Notes: generated from the sequence alone by a model not told the origin. A stretch of 64,000 bases of DNA from PALSA-660 sp963726435 (GCA_963726435.1 CAVSCJ010000006.1:186001-250000), one strand, 5' to 3'; positions 38,500 through 48,454 are shown, counted from the stretch's first letter. A program made the numbers and translations.

Positions 38500-39705
38500 A
38501 TGGATACGGACGTGCGCATACCGCTCGTCGTCCTCGGAGTGACCGGGGGGATCGGCGCCTACAAGGCGTGCGAGCTTGCGCGCGAGCTCATGCGACGAGG
38601 CATGCGCGTCAAGACCGTGATGACCGCCGCGGCCCAACGCTTCGTCACCCCGCTCACATTCCGTACGTTGACCGGCGAGCCGGTGGGGATATCGCTCTGG
38701 GACGATCCCACCCAGCGCGTGCATCACATCTCGCTGGCTGAGGAGGCCGACGTGATGGTGATCGCGCCGTGCACGGCCAACGTGATCGCCAAGCTCGCGT
38801 CGGGACGCGCGGACGACCTGCTCACCACCACCGCGCTCGCCACCGAGGCGCCGCTGGTCGTGGCCCCCGCGATGAATACCCGCATGTGGCTGAAGGACGT
38901 CACGCGGCGCAACGTGGCGGCTCTTGCCGCACGCGGTGCGGTGATCGTCGAGCCGGTGACGGGTGATCTGGCCTGCGGAGAGGTGGGCGAGGGTCGCCTG
39001 GCCGACGTCGGCGCCATCGCCGACGCAGTCGAGCGCGAGGCCGCGCGGGTACGCTCGCTCGCGGGCGTGCGCGTGCTCGTGACCGCAGGACCGACGCGCG
39101 AGGCGATCGACGCCGTGCGCTTCATCGCCAACCGGTCGAGCGGGCGCCAGGGCTACGCGATCGCGGAGGAAGCCGCGCGTCGCGGAGCCGACGTGACGCT
39201 CGTCAGCGGCCCAACGGCGCTGCCCGATCCCTTCGGCGTTCGCACGATCCGCGTCGAGAGCGCCGCCGAGATGTTGGCTGCCGTCGACGCTGAGTTCGAG
39301 GCCGTCGACGTGGTGATCGCCGCAGCAGCGGTCGCGGATCTGCGTCCGACGACTCCGGTCCGCGGGAAGATCAAGAAGGCCGAAGCGCCCGAGTCCATCG
39401 CGCTCGAGGCCACGGTCGACATCCTCGCGTCGCTCGGCGCGCGCAAGGGCCCGCGAACGCTGGTCGGCTTCGCTGCCGAGGCGGGCCACGCCGTCGCATC
39501 CGCCCGAGGGAAGCTCGCCTCGAAGAACCTCGACCTGGTCGTCGCCAACGACATCACAGCCCCTGACGCCGGGTTCGACGTGTCGACCAACCGCGTGACG
39601 CTGATAGACCGGGACCGTGCCATCGCGTTGCCGCTCATGGACAAGCCAGCCGTCGCGAGAGCGGTGCTCGACCGCATCGAGGTTCTCCGGAGGGACGGGC
39701 GATGA
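38500..39705 (+). CDS. coaBC: Bifunctional phosphopantothenoylcysteine synthetase/decarboxylase
   Basis: Two steps of coenzyme A synthesis. 401 residues. The CoaC flavoprotein domain (about 1-185) has GVTGGIGAYKACELARELMRRG, and the catalytic His is in HHISLAEEADVMVIAPCTANVIAKLASGRADDLLTT; PAMNTRMW follows. The CoaB domain has VLVTAGPTREAIDAVRFIANRSSGRQGYAIAEEAA, AAAVADLRP, the CTP-site KIKK and VGFAAE. ATG 38500 fits the start of the CoaC domain. Overlaps the DUF190 gene by four bases. Confidence 0.95.
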   Translation: MDTDVRIPLVVLGVTGGIGAYKACELARELMRRGMRVKTVMTAAAQRFVTPLTFRTLTGEPVGISLWDDPTQRVHHISLAEEADVMVIAPCTANVIAKLASGRADDLLTTTALATEAPLVVAPAMNTRMWLKDVTRRNVAALAARGAVIVEPVTGDLACGEVGEGRLADVGAIADAVEREAARVRSLAGVRVLVTAGPTREAIDAVRFIANRSSGRQGYAIAEEAARRGADVTLVSGPTALPDPFGVRTIRVESAAEMLAAVDAEFEAVDVVIAAAAVADLRPTTPVRGKIKKAEAPESIALEATVDILASLGARKGPRTLVGFAAEAGHAVASARGKLASKNLDLVVANDITAPDAGFDVSTNRVTLIDRDRAIALPLMDKPAVARAVLDRIEVLRRDGR

Positions 39706-40073
39706 AGACGAACGAAGGTCGCGCGAAGAGGCTCTCGGCCTACATCGGTGAGAGCGACTCCTACAACAGCAGGGCGCTGTACACGGCCCTCGTGGAAGCG
39801 GCTCGGACCGCGGGCTGTGCGGGCGCCACTGTGCTGAGGGGTGTCGAGGGGTTCGGGGCGACGAGCCGAATCCACGCTGCACACAATCTGCGGATGAGCT
39901 CGGACCTTCCGGTGGTGGTCCAGGTCATCGACTCAGAGACGAGGATCATCGCGCTCTCCGAGGTGTTCAGGGCGATGGTCGGAGACGGTCTGATCACTCT
40001 CGAGGACATCTTCGTGGTCCAGTACCGCGGCGGCGTCACCGGAGGGCCCGCGGAGACGAAGTCGGGCGCGTAG
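39702..40073 (+). CDS. DUF190 (PII-like fold) protein
   Basis: 123 residues of the DUF190 family. RLSAYIGESDSYNSRALYTALVEAARTAGCAGATVLRGVEGFGATSRIHAAHNLRMSSDLPVVVQVIDSE is the consensus. Members have a PII-like ferredoxin fold and are often linked to fluoride or other channels as sensors; no channel gene adjoins here. Translationally coupled to coaBC. Its 3' end overlaps the oppositely oriented matrixin gene by 38 bases. Confidence 0.85.
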   Translation: MKTNEGRAKRLSAYIGESDSYNSRALYTALVEAARTAGCAGATVLRGVEGFGATSRIHAAHNLRMSSDLPVVVQVIDSETRIIALSEVFRAMVGDGLITLEDIFVVQYRGGVTGGPAETKSGA

Positions 40074-40803
40074 CCTTCTCCAAGGCTTGGGGATAGAGCT
40101 CGGCCACGGCCACGAGGTCTCCCCAGCGCAGCTCACGCTTGTCGATCCTTCCGGGCGCGTAGACCGGGTACATCACCTGGTCCGGATCGGTCACGTGATC
40201 GAGGCCGAGTACGTGACCGACCTCGTGAGTCACCAGGCTCTGGAGGTCCTGCGCCCGGGGGTAGCCGTCGGTCGCCCACGACACGCGACCGCTGAAGTCG
40301 ATCACCACGTCGGTGTCGCGGTAGATCGCGGTCCCCTCTATGACCAGGCGCCGCGTGGTCGCCAGCACCGTGTTCGACGGAGCGTCGGCCGGCGGTCGTG
40401 CCGACCTGACCACGACGTTGCGCCCATCGTCGACGGCGCGATCGGGCGTTCGGGTCGTCCCCATGAACTCGAAGGTCACGTCGGACAGCGGGTCGTTCTG
40501 CCAAGTGGCGAAGGCGGAGCGGATGGCCGATATCTCGGAGGGACTGAACCGCTCGTCCACCCAGAAGCGGATCGGGCCGAAGGCCTGCCGGTTGCCGCTC
40601 AGGGCCCATGAGCACGCGGCGCTGGCGACAGAAGCGCCGGATGTGAGGGCCAGGTTGCCCGCCGAGAGGACAGCCACGATCGTCAGCGGCACGAACAGCC
40701 AGTTCGGGAACACGATCCTCAGCAAGCGGCGCACGGCGTACTTCCTTCGCCAGGGCCTTTCGAAGACGATCCGACTCGAGGGCGACATCCCGGCAGCAGA
40801 CAT
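40036..40803 (-). CDS. Matrixin-type zinc metalloprotease, membrane-anchored
   Basis: 255 residues. An N-terminal cytoplasmic basic segment and one hydrophobic span (about 38-60: LFVPLTIVAVLSAGNLALTSG) anchor or export it. The metalloprotease core IRFWVDERFSPSEISAIRSAFATWQ... precedes the zinc site THEVGHVLGLDHV (H-E-x2-H-x2-G-x2-H), followed by VMYPVY, the Met-turn. This is the compact bacterial matrixin (M10-like) form. ATG 40803 has GGAAG seven bases upstream. Confidence 0.88.
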   Translation of the reverse strand: MSAAGMSPSSRIVFERPWRRKYAVRRLLRIVFPNWLFVPLTIVAVLSAGNLALTSGASVASAACSWALSGNRQAFGPIRFWVDERFSPSEISAIRSAFATWQNDPLSDVTFEFMGTTRTPDRAVDDGRNVVVRSARPPADAPSNTVLATTRRLVIEGTAIYRDTDVVIDFSGRVSWATDGYPRAQDLQSLVTHEVGHVLGLDHVTDPDQVMYPVYAPGRIDKRELRWGDLVAVAELYPQALEKATRPTSSPRALR

Positions 40804-40922
40804 TGTACGCGCTTCCGGGTGCGTCTGCCGCCCTCCAGCCCGCGGAGGCCGCGCCTGACGCCGGACGAGGCGGTGGCGGGAGGGAGAGCATCCGCTGCCG
40901 CCCACGGACGCGGGAGAGGCGC

Positions 40923-40928
40923 TATAAT
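40923..40928 (+). promoter_or_regulatory. -10 box for tRNA-Pro
   Basis: TATAAT at 40923-40928, about 40 bases before the tRNA. No clear -35 is visible. It is a perfect consensus -10 hexamer. Confidence 0.55.
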
Positions 40929-40968
40929 GGCCTCCGCCTCCGAGGGAAAGCGCAGGTCAGAGGCATCT

Positions 40969-41045
<77 letters not shown>

Positions 41046-41056
41046 GCAATAGAGAG

Positions 41057-41085
41057 CGGGGCCCCGAAAGGGGCCCCGTTTCGTT
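41057..41085 (+). terminator. Intrinsic terminator of tRNA-Pro
   Basis: CGGGGCCCC (41057-41065), GAAA loop, GGGGCCCCG (41070-41078), then TTTCGTT. A textbook rho-independent terminator. Confidence 0.93.
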
Positions 41086-41118
41086 CTCGGGAAGAATCCG
41101 CGTCGCTCATGCTTGCGG

Positions 41119-41395
41119 CTAGACCGCCGCGCCTCGCAGGCAGAAGTAGTGGCTGTCGAGTCCGTACTCCGACCAGACGGGACACTCGCCGCAGAGGCAT
41201 CCCTTCGCCGAGGGCTCGCACAGAGTCCTTCCTCTGGCGCAGTAGAGCTCTCTCGCCCTTCCCCGTCATGCAGTCGTCATGGGTCGGACACCCCGGGCAC
41301 AGACACCGCCCCGCGTTCTCTTCCTTGTCCTCTGGCTTCACGCGGACTGCCTCCTTCTGAACGTCGCTCTCGCTTCCACGGTCCTTCTTCCCCAC
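41119..41395 (-). pseudogene. DUF2769 cysteine-rich protein, frameshifted
   Basis: Small cysteine-rich protein, about 91 residues if repaired. From GTG 41395 it reads GKKDRGSES...EENAGRCLCPGCPTHDDCMTGKGER. After a shift near 41247-41256 it continues LYCARGRTLCEPSAKGCLCGECPVWSEYGLDSHYFCLRGAAV and stops at 41119-41121. The Cys spacing (C-x-C-x2-C, then C-x-C-x2-C) matches DUF2769 proteins of anaerobes. The frames join if one base is removed. Unknown function; probable metal binding. Confidence 0.7.
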
Positions 41396-41481
41396 GTGAC
41401 GCAGTGACTCGTCGTCCAGGCATGCCGCATCGGGTAGGAACAGGTCATCCGGACTTCCATGCAGCGAGCGGAGAGAGCGCG

Positions 41482-42191
41482 ATGGGCGAGTGGGATGCGC
41501 GGTATCTGGGCAGCCGGGTCAGGGCCATCGACACGAGGACGTTCGCCTTCGAGCGTCCCGTCAGATCTTGAGTACGAACCGGGGCAGTTCTTCTTCGTTC
41601 TTCTCCGCGGGAGGACTCCGTCGCAGAGCCCCATCGAGCACCACTTCTCGTTCTCCAGTTCCCCGACGGAGCCGAACGTGGAGTTCACGACTCGGATGAC
41701 CGGTCATGAGTTCAAGGAGCGTCTGAAGCGGCTTCGTGACGGGGATCACGTGCACTTGGCTGGTCCGGACGGCGCATTCGTGATCCGACCCTCCATGCGC
41801 AAGGTCGCCTACGTCTGCGGCGGCATCGGGATCACGCCCGCGCGATCGACGGTCCGCTGGGCCATCGACAGCGGGCGCTGACGTCGACATCGTCGTTCTG
41901 TATGCGAACGGGACTCCGACAGCATGGCGTTCGAGGAGGAGTTCGCCTGCGATGCGTTCGGACCGAGTGAGGGTCGTCAACGTGCTGTCGAAGCCCGGGC
42001 CCGGATGGCGGGACGGACCGGTCGAGTAGACGCGGACCTCGTACGGGACGAGGTGCGGGACTGGCAGGAGCGCGACTTCTTCGTGTCGGGACCACCGGTC
42101 ATGGTGGACGACCTCGTGAGGTGCTGGTGGACGGCGTCGGAGTCCGACGGAGCACGTCATGTCCGAGCACTTCCCTGGGTACGCGGGCTAG
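41482..42191 (+). pseudogene. Ferredoxin-reductase-type FAD/NAD(P) flavoprotein, multiply frameshifted
   Basis: Reconstructs to about 235 residues across several frames. ATG 41482 begins GEWDARYLGSRVRAIDTRTFAFERP. After one inserted base it reads DLEYEPGQFFFVLL (FAD-binding), then KVAYVCGGIGITPARS (NAD-binding). Another shift gives ADVDIVVLYANGTP, another MAFEEEFACDAFGPS, then VVNVLSKPGPGWRDGPV, VDADLVRDEVRDWQERDFFVSGPPVMVDDLV and finally HVMSEHFPGYAG with stop 42189-42191. At least six lesions. Likely a ferredoxin:NAD(P)-type reductase; the name of the partner is unknown. Confidence 0.68.
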
Positions 42192-42379
42192 TCCCGGGTT
42201 CCCCTCGCTCTTTAGTCGGCACTTGCGGCGCGGCGGCCGTGGCTGAGGCGGTGTGGCGGTGACGCCGGCTTGCGCGCCGTCGCGCGGTGTCAAGGCTGCG
42301 CGTGAGGGATCCTTCACGGTTCTTGGGTACACACGCTAGCAACTCGAACCTACAGGGGGTGTCTTGGAGGAGGAAGGCC

Positions 42380-43758
42380 ATGGCAGGGAGCCACTCTCGT
42401 CGCGGAGAAACAGGTCGACCAGACGCTCGCGTTCCTCGATGAGGTCTTGGGTGACAGTCCGGCCGAGGGATTTCGCCTTTCGGCTCTGGGACGGCACGAT
42501 CTGGGGCCCGGACGATCCGGACGATGCACGGTTCACCGTGGTCCTGAAGCATCCCGGTGCGCTAAGGTCGATGCTCGTCCCTCTCACGGATCTCAACGCG
42601 GGCGAGGCCTACATCTACGACGACTTCGACGTCGAGGGCGACATGGAGGCCACTGCCGCACTCGCCGAGGTGCTCGGCGTCCTCGGTGACGACCCGGGCA
42701 AGCTCCCTCGCTACGGCTTGGCGCTGCTCAAGCTGCCGGCTGCAAGAAGGGGCCGTGACCTCCGGCAAGGGGCGGGACTTCGCGGCCGGGCCCACTCGAG
42801 AGAGCGCGACGCCATGGCGGTCCGCTACCACTACGACGTCTCGAACGACTTCTACCGCCTGTGGCTCGACCGGGACATGGTCTACTCCTGTGCGTACTTC
42901 AGCCGCCCGGAAGAGGATCTCGACACGGCGCAGCAGCGCAAGCTCGAATACATCTGCAGGAAGCTGCGGCTGGAGCCGGGAGACCGGTTGCTCGACATCG
43001 GGTGCGGGTGGGGCGGCTTGGCCATCCAAGCGGCTCGGGAGCACGGCGCCGACGTCACGGGGATCACCCTGAGTGAGGAACAGGCCTGCTTCGCACGCGA
43101 GCGCATCGCGCGCGAAGGGCTGGAGGACCGCTGCCGGGTCCAGGTCCTCGACTACCGCGACGTCGATGAATCGAGGCCCTTCGACAAGCTCGTCAGCGTC
43201 GGCATGTTCGAGCACGTGGGGGCGGCACTGCTGCCGACCTACTTCGAGAAGGCGTCCCGACTGCTCAAGCCCGGGGGTGTCTTCCTCAACCACGGCATAT
43301 CCGACAGGGGACCGATCGAGCCCTCGCGCGGTCCCGGCTTCTCCGATGTGTACGTCTTCCCCGACGGAGAGCTCGTGCCGATCAGCGTGACGCACGCAGA
43401 AGCCGAACGAGCCGGCTTCGAGATCCGCGACACCGAGAGTCTGCGCGAGCACTACGCGCTCACGTTGCGGCACTGGGTACGACGTCTCGAGGAGCACGCC
43501 GAGGAGGCGCGAGCGGCGACCGACGACGTCACGTACCGGATCTGGCGCCTGTACATGGCCTACTCGGCGAACGGTTTCGAGCGCGGCGAGATAGGCGTCT
43601 ACCAGACCCTGATGGTCAAGCCCAATGGCGGCCGGAGCGGCCTGCCTCTCACTCGCGAGGACTGGTATCGCGACCAGGTGACGCTGAAAGCCGGATCCAC
43701 GGGGCCGGGCAGCAGTCGGAGTGTTTCGCGCACCGGCAGGGAATACACAACGGCATGA
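42380..43758 (+). CDS. Cyclopropane-fatty-acyl-phospholipid synthase family methyltransferase, N-terminus frameshifted
   Basis: SAM-dependent methylation of lipid acyl chains. From about 42460 the frame is open: PRDFAFRLWDGTIWGPD, YHYDVSNDFYRLWLDRDMVYSCAYF, SAM motif LLDIGCGWGGLAIQAAREHG, and VSVGMFEHVG. The N-terminus is broken: ATG 42380 has GGAGGAGG upstream, but its frame reaches TLVAEKQVDQTLAFLDEVLGDSP only after a shift near 42388, and joins the main frame after another near 42460. Both are single-base insertions by inference. The domain itself is complete; ends four bases into the cytochrome gene. Confidence 0.8.
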
Positions 43759-44264
43759 AGCACAACGGGTTGCTCATACTCGCCATCGTCCTGCTCCTCG
43801 TCGGTGTAGCGGGCGTCGTGGTGCTCTCGGGCCCCTCTGTCTCGCCACCGGTCATCTCGACCCTGGCGCCACCTGCTCCGCTCGGCCAGCTGATCTACTA
43901 CACGGGTGCCGACGCCGCAGGGCCGATACCGAGAACGGTCGCCGGAGGAGGGTTCGCCGGGCTGGGCATGATGGCCAACGTGGCCTGCGTGGACTGTCAC
44001 GGCCAGGACGGCCGCGGGGGACGGATCGGGATGATGTTCGCGACCGTCGACATCCCAGACATCCGCTATTCGGTCCTGACCTCGCCTCGCACCGACGAGG
44101 GCACCACGACGCCGGCTTGGACCGACGCCGACATCGCCCGCGCCATCACCGACGGCGTGGAGCCGAACGGAGCGGTCCTGAAGGCGCCGATGCCTCGATG
44201 GGAAATGAGCGACGCTGACGTCAGCGCCGTGATCGCCTACCTGAAGGAGTTGAGCAAGCGATGA
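43755..44264 (+). CDS. Membrane-anchored c-type cytochrome
   Basis: 169 residues. An N-terminal signal anchor (residues 5-25) precedes a single haem site C78-V-D-C81-H82 (ANVACVDCHGQDGRGG), the distal Met probably in KAPMPRW near residue 147, and the C-terminal helix MSDADVSAVIAYLKELSK. This is a class I monohaem fold resembling cytochrome c of the cbb3/alternative complex type. Unlike its neighbours it is free of frameshifts. The start overlaps the CFA synthase stop (ATGA). Confidence 0.88.
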   Translation: MKHNGLLILAIVLLLVGVAGVVVLSGPSVSPPVISTLAPPAPLGQLIYYTGADAAGPIPRTVAGGGFAGLGMMANVACVDCHGQDGRGGRIGMMFATVDIPDIRYSVLTSPRTDEGTTTPAWTDADIARAITDGVEPNGAVLKAPMPRWEMSDADVSAVIAYLKELSKR

Positions 44265-44531
44265 TGTACGGCCCAGGGTACGGATACGGCGGGTATCGGC
44301 AACATGATGGGCGGCCTCGGGGGGTGGCTGTTCCTGCTCTTCGGCCTCCTGATCCTCGCGGGCATAGTCCTGCTCGTATTGTGGGCCGTGCGCTCGATGT
44401 CTGGCTCGGCACAGCATCCTCAGCCGCCCTCGTCCACCAATGACGCATGCGCGATCGCCAAGACTCGCTACGCCAAAGGCGAGATCACCAAGGAGCAGTA
44501 CGAGGAGATCTGCAAGACGCTAGGCGTCTGA
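44261..44531 (+). pseudogene. SHOCT-domain small membrane protein, frameshifted
   Basis: Starts at ATG 44261 overlapping the cytochrome stop. MMYGPGYGYGG is followed by an extra T near 44294, after which the reading frame (ATG 44304) gives MMGGLGGWLFLLFGLLILAGIVLLVLWAVRS, one hydrophobic span, and a C-terminal SHOCT motif ACAIAKTRYAKGEITKEQYEEICKTLG. Repaired length about 89 residues. SHOCT proteins often accompany copper ATPases and other membrane systems. Role unknown. Confidence 0.75.
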
Positions 44532-44571
44532 CGTCGCGAGGCGACCGGGGGACCATGACGGTACAGGCACG

Positions 44572-46601
44572 ATGACGCCCGCGCACGAGGGCGCGCACGC
44601 CGCGCGCGGGGCCGACGCGACGAAGCACCCGACCGGCCGCCACGAGGGCCACTCGGTGGCCGACTTCCGTCGGCGCTTCTGGGTCAGCCTCGCGCTCACC
44701 GTTCCCGTGCTCCTCATCTCCCCGGGACTGCCTCTGGTCGCCGGCGGGCGGCTCCGTCACTGTCCCGGGAGCCGACTGGATCCTGCTCGCACTCTCGACC
44801 GTCCTGTACGTCTTCGGAGGCGCGCCGTTCCTCAAGGGACTCGTGCGGGAGCTTCGGGAGCCGCAAGCCCGGGATGATGACGCTGGTCGCGGTCGCCATC
44901 AGCGTGGCGTACTTCTACAGCGGCGCGACAGTGCTCGGGCTCGAGGGGATGCCGTTCTTCTGGGAGCTCGCCACCCTGATCGACGTCATGCTGCTCGGCC
45001 ACTGGATCGAGATGCGTTCGGTGGGAGAGGCGTCCAGGGCGCTGGAGTCGCTCGCGGCCCTGATGCCGTCTGAGGCGCACCGCCGCCTCGCGAGCGGAGA
45101 CACCGAGGATGTCGCGCTCGACGCGCTGCTGCCGGGTGACGTCGTGCGTCGTCAGGCCCGGGGAGAAGATCCCCGCGGACGGGGACGTCGTCGAGGGCGG
45201 ATCGTCGGTCGACGAGTCGATGCTCACGGGCGAGTCGATGCCGGTGTCGAAGTCCGCGGGCGACGAGGTCATCGGCGGGGCGGTCAACGGCTCAGGCTCA
45301 CTCACCGTCACCGTCAGGCGCACCGGCGCGGAGTCGTTCCTCGCGCAGGTCGTGGAGCTGGTGCGCGAGGCGCAGAGGATCGAAGTCGAAGACGCAGGAC
45401 CTCGCGGACACGGCCGCCATGTACCTCACCATCGTGGCTCTCTGCCGGCGGCGCGGCGACGTTCGCGGTGTGGATGGCGATCGGCCGACCGCTCTCCTTC
45501 GCGATGGAACGCGCCGTCACGGTCATGGTGATCGCGTGTCCGCACGCACTGGGCCTGGCCATCCCGCTCGTCGTGGCCGTCTCGACGGCTCTCGGTGCCG
45601 GGACGGGTCTGCTCGTGCGCAACCGCGCGGCCTTCGAGACGGCCCGCCGCTTGGACGCGGTGGTCTTCGACAAGACCGGCACGCTGACCATCGGGCACTT
45701 CGGCGTGGCCGAGATCGCTCTCTTCGGCGACCTCTCCCGGGACGAGGTGCTCTCGCTCGCGGGCTCGATCGAGGAGTTGTCAGAGCACCCCATCGCCCGC
45801 GCGATCGCCGATGCGGCACCTCGAAGTCAGCTGTGGTGGACTTCGTGGCGATCCCAGGCAAGGGCGTGCGAGGCACGGTCGGACGGCAGTGATATCGCAG
45901 TCGTGAGCCCCGCCTACCTCATCGAGACCGGCGTTCCGGTTCCCGCGGGAGGGGAGGCGCTGTCGGCGGGCGGCAGGACCGTGGTCTACGTGCTCCGGAA
46001 CGGTCTTCCGGTGGCGGCGATCGCTCTGGCCGACGTGGTACGTCCCGAGTCGGCTGAAGCGGTGCGGACTCTCAAGGCCATGGGCATCGAGCCGATCATG
46101 CTCACCGGGGACAGCCGGGCCGTGGCCGAACGGGTCGCGGCCGAGGTCGGCATCGAGAGGTTCTTCGCCGAGGTCCTGCCCGCCGAGAAGGCCGCGACGA
46201 TCCAGCGCGTCCGCTCCGAGGGCAAGGTCGTGGCGATGGTGGGGGACGGCGTCAACGACGCGCCGGCTCTCGCGACCGCCGACGTCGGGATCGCTATCGG
46301 CGCCGGCACGGACGTCGCGGTCGCCACGGCGGACATCATCCTGGTGCGCAGCAACCCGGCTGACGTCGTCACGATAGTCGCCCTCGCCCGTGCCACCTAC
46401 GCGAAGATGGTTCAGAACCTGGTGTGGGCGACCGGCTACAACGTGGTCGCGATCCCGCTGGCGGCCGGCGTGCTCGCCGGGTCCGGTGTGCTCCTGAGTC
46501 CCGCCGTCGGCGGGGTGCTGATGTCGGCGTCGACGGTGATAGTCGCAGTCAACGCGAGGACGCTGGGACTTGGCCGAAAGGGCCGGCCGGCGCGCCTCTA
46601 G
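44572..46601 (+). pseudogene. CopB-type (CPH) copper/heavy-metal P-type ATPase, multiply frameshifted
   Basis: P1B ATPase. A His-rich cytoplasmic N-terminus (HEGAHAARG...HPTGRHEGH) precedes membrane segments. Then LTGES (actuator), metal site IACPHALGLA (CPH, as in CopB), DKTGTLT (phosphorylated Asp), HP in EHPIARAIA, MLTGDS and MVGDGVNDAP are all found. About seven shifts at roughly 44748, 44867, 45150, 45385, 45440, 45820 and 45893; six have the sense of single-base insertions. From 45900 to the stop the frame is intact. Removing the lesions gives a full-length enzyme of about 675 residues. Confidence 0.8.
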
Positions 46602-46691
46602 CTCGGCGTCCGCGAGGTCGGCGGGAGACCCGCTTCTTCAGTCATAATCTGGTGGAGTGCACTTCGTCGCACCTCATGCGGGAGGGGAGTC

Positions 46692-47651
46692 ATGGCGGCA
46701 CAGGTCATCGTGCGATGGGTCGAGGACGGGAAGCTTCGCGTCGGGTCGGTCGCCGACCTCGACGTCGCGAAGGCCGGCACGGGAGCGATCTGGGTCGATG
46801 TGCTGGATCCCGACGCGGACGCGCTGGCCACCCTGCAGCGGGCCTTCGGACTCCATCCCCTCGCGGTCGAGGACTGCATGCACTGCCGGCAGCGCGTGAA
46901 GATCGACCTCTACCCGGAGGCGGCCTTCATCGTGTGGGTCTTCCCGAAGACGGAGAACGGCGATGGTATCGCCACTGTCGAGGTGGACACCTTCCTTGGG
47001 GACCGCTTCCTCATCACGTCCCACTTGGAGCCTGTTCCCGTCATCGACGAGGTAGGCGCCGACTCCCTCGAGGCGCTGTCCAGGGGCGCGGACTGGACGC
47101 TGCATCAGCTCTTGGACCGCGGCGTGGATCGCGTGTTCCCGATCGTCGACGGGCTGTCGGACCGCCTCGACGAGATCGAGAACGTGCTGCTCGACGATCC
47201 CGCGCAGACGGACCTGCAGCGCCTGTACGCCGTCAAGCGTTCGCTCGTGCAGCTCTACCGCATCGTGGGAGGGGAGCGCGACGTGCTGCGAAGCCTGTCG
47301 CGGCGCGAGAACTTCGTCTCCCAAGACGCCTACCTCTACTTCCAGGACGTCGGGGACCACCTCGCCCGGGTCGTGGACACGATCGACACCTACCGCGACG
47401 TGGCGTCGGGGGCCATGGACATCTACCTGTCGGCCGTCAACAACCGCCTGAACGACGTGATGAAGCGTCTCACCGTGGTCGCGACGATCTTCATGCCCCT
47501 GACTTTGATCTCGGGCATATACGGGATGAACGTCGTGGCGGGGATGTGGCCTCCGATCGGGGCCACGTGGTCGTTCTGGGCGGTGTCGGGATCCATGGTG
47601 GTGATCGTCGTGGGCATGCTGACGTACTTCAAGAGGAGACACTGGTGGTGA
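46692..47651 (+). CDS. corA: CorA-family magnesium/cobalt transporter
   Basis: 319 residues. The soluble N-terminal domain is rich in acidic residues, followed by the long stalk helix (RLYAVKRSLVQLYRIVGGERDVLRSLSRRENFV). Two membrane spans lie at the C-terminus, with the selectivity motif YGMN in SGIYGMNVVAGMWP. Pentameric Mg2+ channel in the family. ATG 46692 has GGGAGGGGAG upstream. A CATAAT hexamer at 46643-46648 may be its -10. Confidence 0.93.
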   Translation: MAAQVIVRWVEDGKLRVGSVADLDVAKAGTGAIWVDVLDPDADALATLQRAFGLHPLAVEDCMHCRQRVKIDLYPEAAFIVWVFPKTENGDGIATVEVDTFLGDRFLITSHLEPVPVIDEVGADSLEALSRGADWTLHQLLDRGVDRVFPIVDGLSDRLDEIENVLLDDPAQTDLQRLYAVKRSLVQLYRIVGGERDVLRSLSRRENFVSQDAYLYFQDVGDHLARVVDTIDTYRDVASGAMDIYLSAVNNRLNDVMKRLTVVATIFMPLTLISGIYGMNVVAGMWPPIGATWSFWAVSGSMVVIVVGMLTYFKRRHWW

Positions 47652-48355
47652 GATCCGCCGACCCCAGCGCCTGCCGCACCGCCGCGCAGGATCTGCCGGT
47701 CGACCATTCCCGCGACGTGTTCTCGGTCCCGAACGTCATCACGGTGCTCAGGCTCGTCCTGATACCCTTCTTCTTCTGGTTTCTCGTGTTCGGAGCTCCC
47801 GAATCGGGCCGCAACGACGCCGCATTCGGGTTGTTCACCATCTCCGCGTGCACCGACTGGGTGGATGGGCTGATAGCACGCGTCACCGGCCACGTGACTG
47901 CCATCGGCAAGATCATCGACCCCGTGGTCGACCGTCTGTTGATCGCGAGCGCTCTCCTCGGGCTCTACCTGGTCGGCCGGGTGAGCCTGATCCTTCTGCT
48001 GGTGCTCGTCGGCCGCGACGTCTACCTGCTCTACGGCGCCTGGGTACTGGAGCGCCACGGCCGTCGTGTCTCGGTCACGTTCCTCGGTAAGGCGACGACG
48101 TTCGTGCTGCTCGCGGGCTTCGCGTCCCTGATCTGGGATTTCCCGCTCGTGAGCATCCCGATCCTCGGCACGATCGACCTCGGGATCGCGCAGCTGTCTC
48201 TCGGCGGCGTGCGTGCCCTAGGCTCCTACATCGCCTACGTTGGAGTCGTCATGTCGCTCACGGCAGCGGTGCAGTACACGGTGATCGCGCGCCGGGCGTA
48301 CCGCGAGGCGCTGGCGGAGCAGGCGGTCGCGCCCCCTGTGATCGGCGAGCCGTAG
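47648..48355 (+). CDS. CDP-alcohol phosphatidyltransferase family protein
   Basis: 235 residues with about six membrane spans. The active site is DWVDGLIARVTGHVTAIGKIIDPVVD, the invariant D-x2-DG-x2-AR-x8-G-x3-D-x3-D motif. NVITVLRLVLIPFFF near the start is typical of PgsA-like phosphatidylglycerophosphate or cardiolipin synthases. Which alcohol is used cannot be decided. GTG 47648 overlaps the corA stop. Confidence 0.9.
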   Translation: MRSADPSACRTAAQDLPVDHSRDVFSVPNVITVLRLVLIPFFFWFLVFGAPESGRNDAAFGLFTISACTDWVDGLIARVTGHVTAIGKIIDPVVDRLLIASALLGLYLVGRVSLILLLVLVGRDVYLLYGAWVLERHGRRVSVTFLGKATTFVLLAGFASLIWDFPLVSIPILGTIDLGIAQLSLGGVRALGSYIAYVGVVMSLTAAVQYTVIARRAYREALAEQAVAPPVIGEP

Positions 48356-48454
48356 CCGGACCGTTGCGCTCGCCACCTGCGGGAACCGACCGCTCTCATG
48401 TATCCTTGTCCTTCGTACTCGGCACAGGCACGCGAAAGCGGTACTCCCCAAGTC

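Noticed and set aside
41482..46601. Programmed ribosomal frameshifting in the copper ATPase and flavoprotein
   Set aside because: Too many shifts in one protein and no slippery heptamer pattern; sequence error or decay is simpler.
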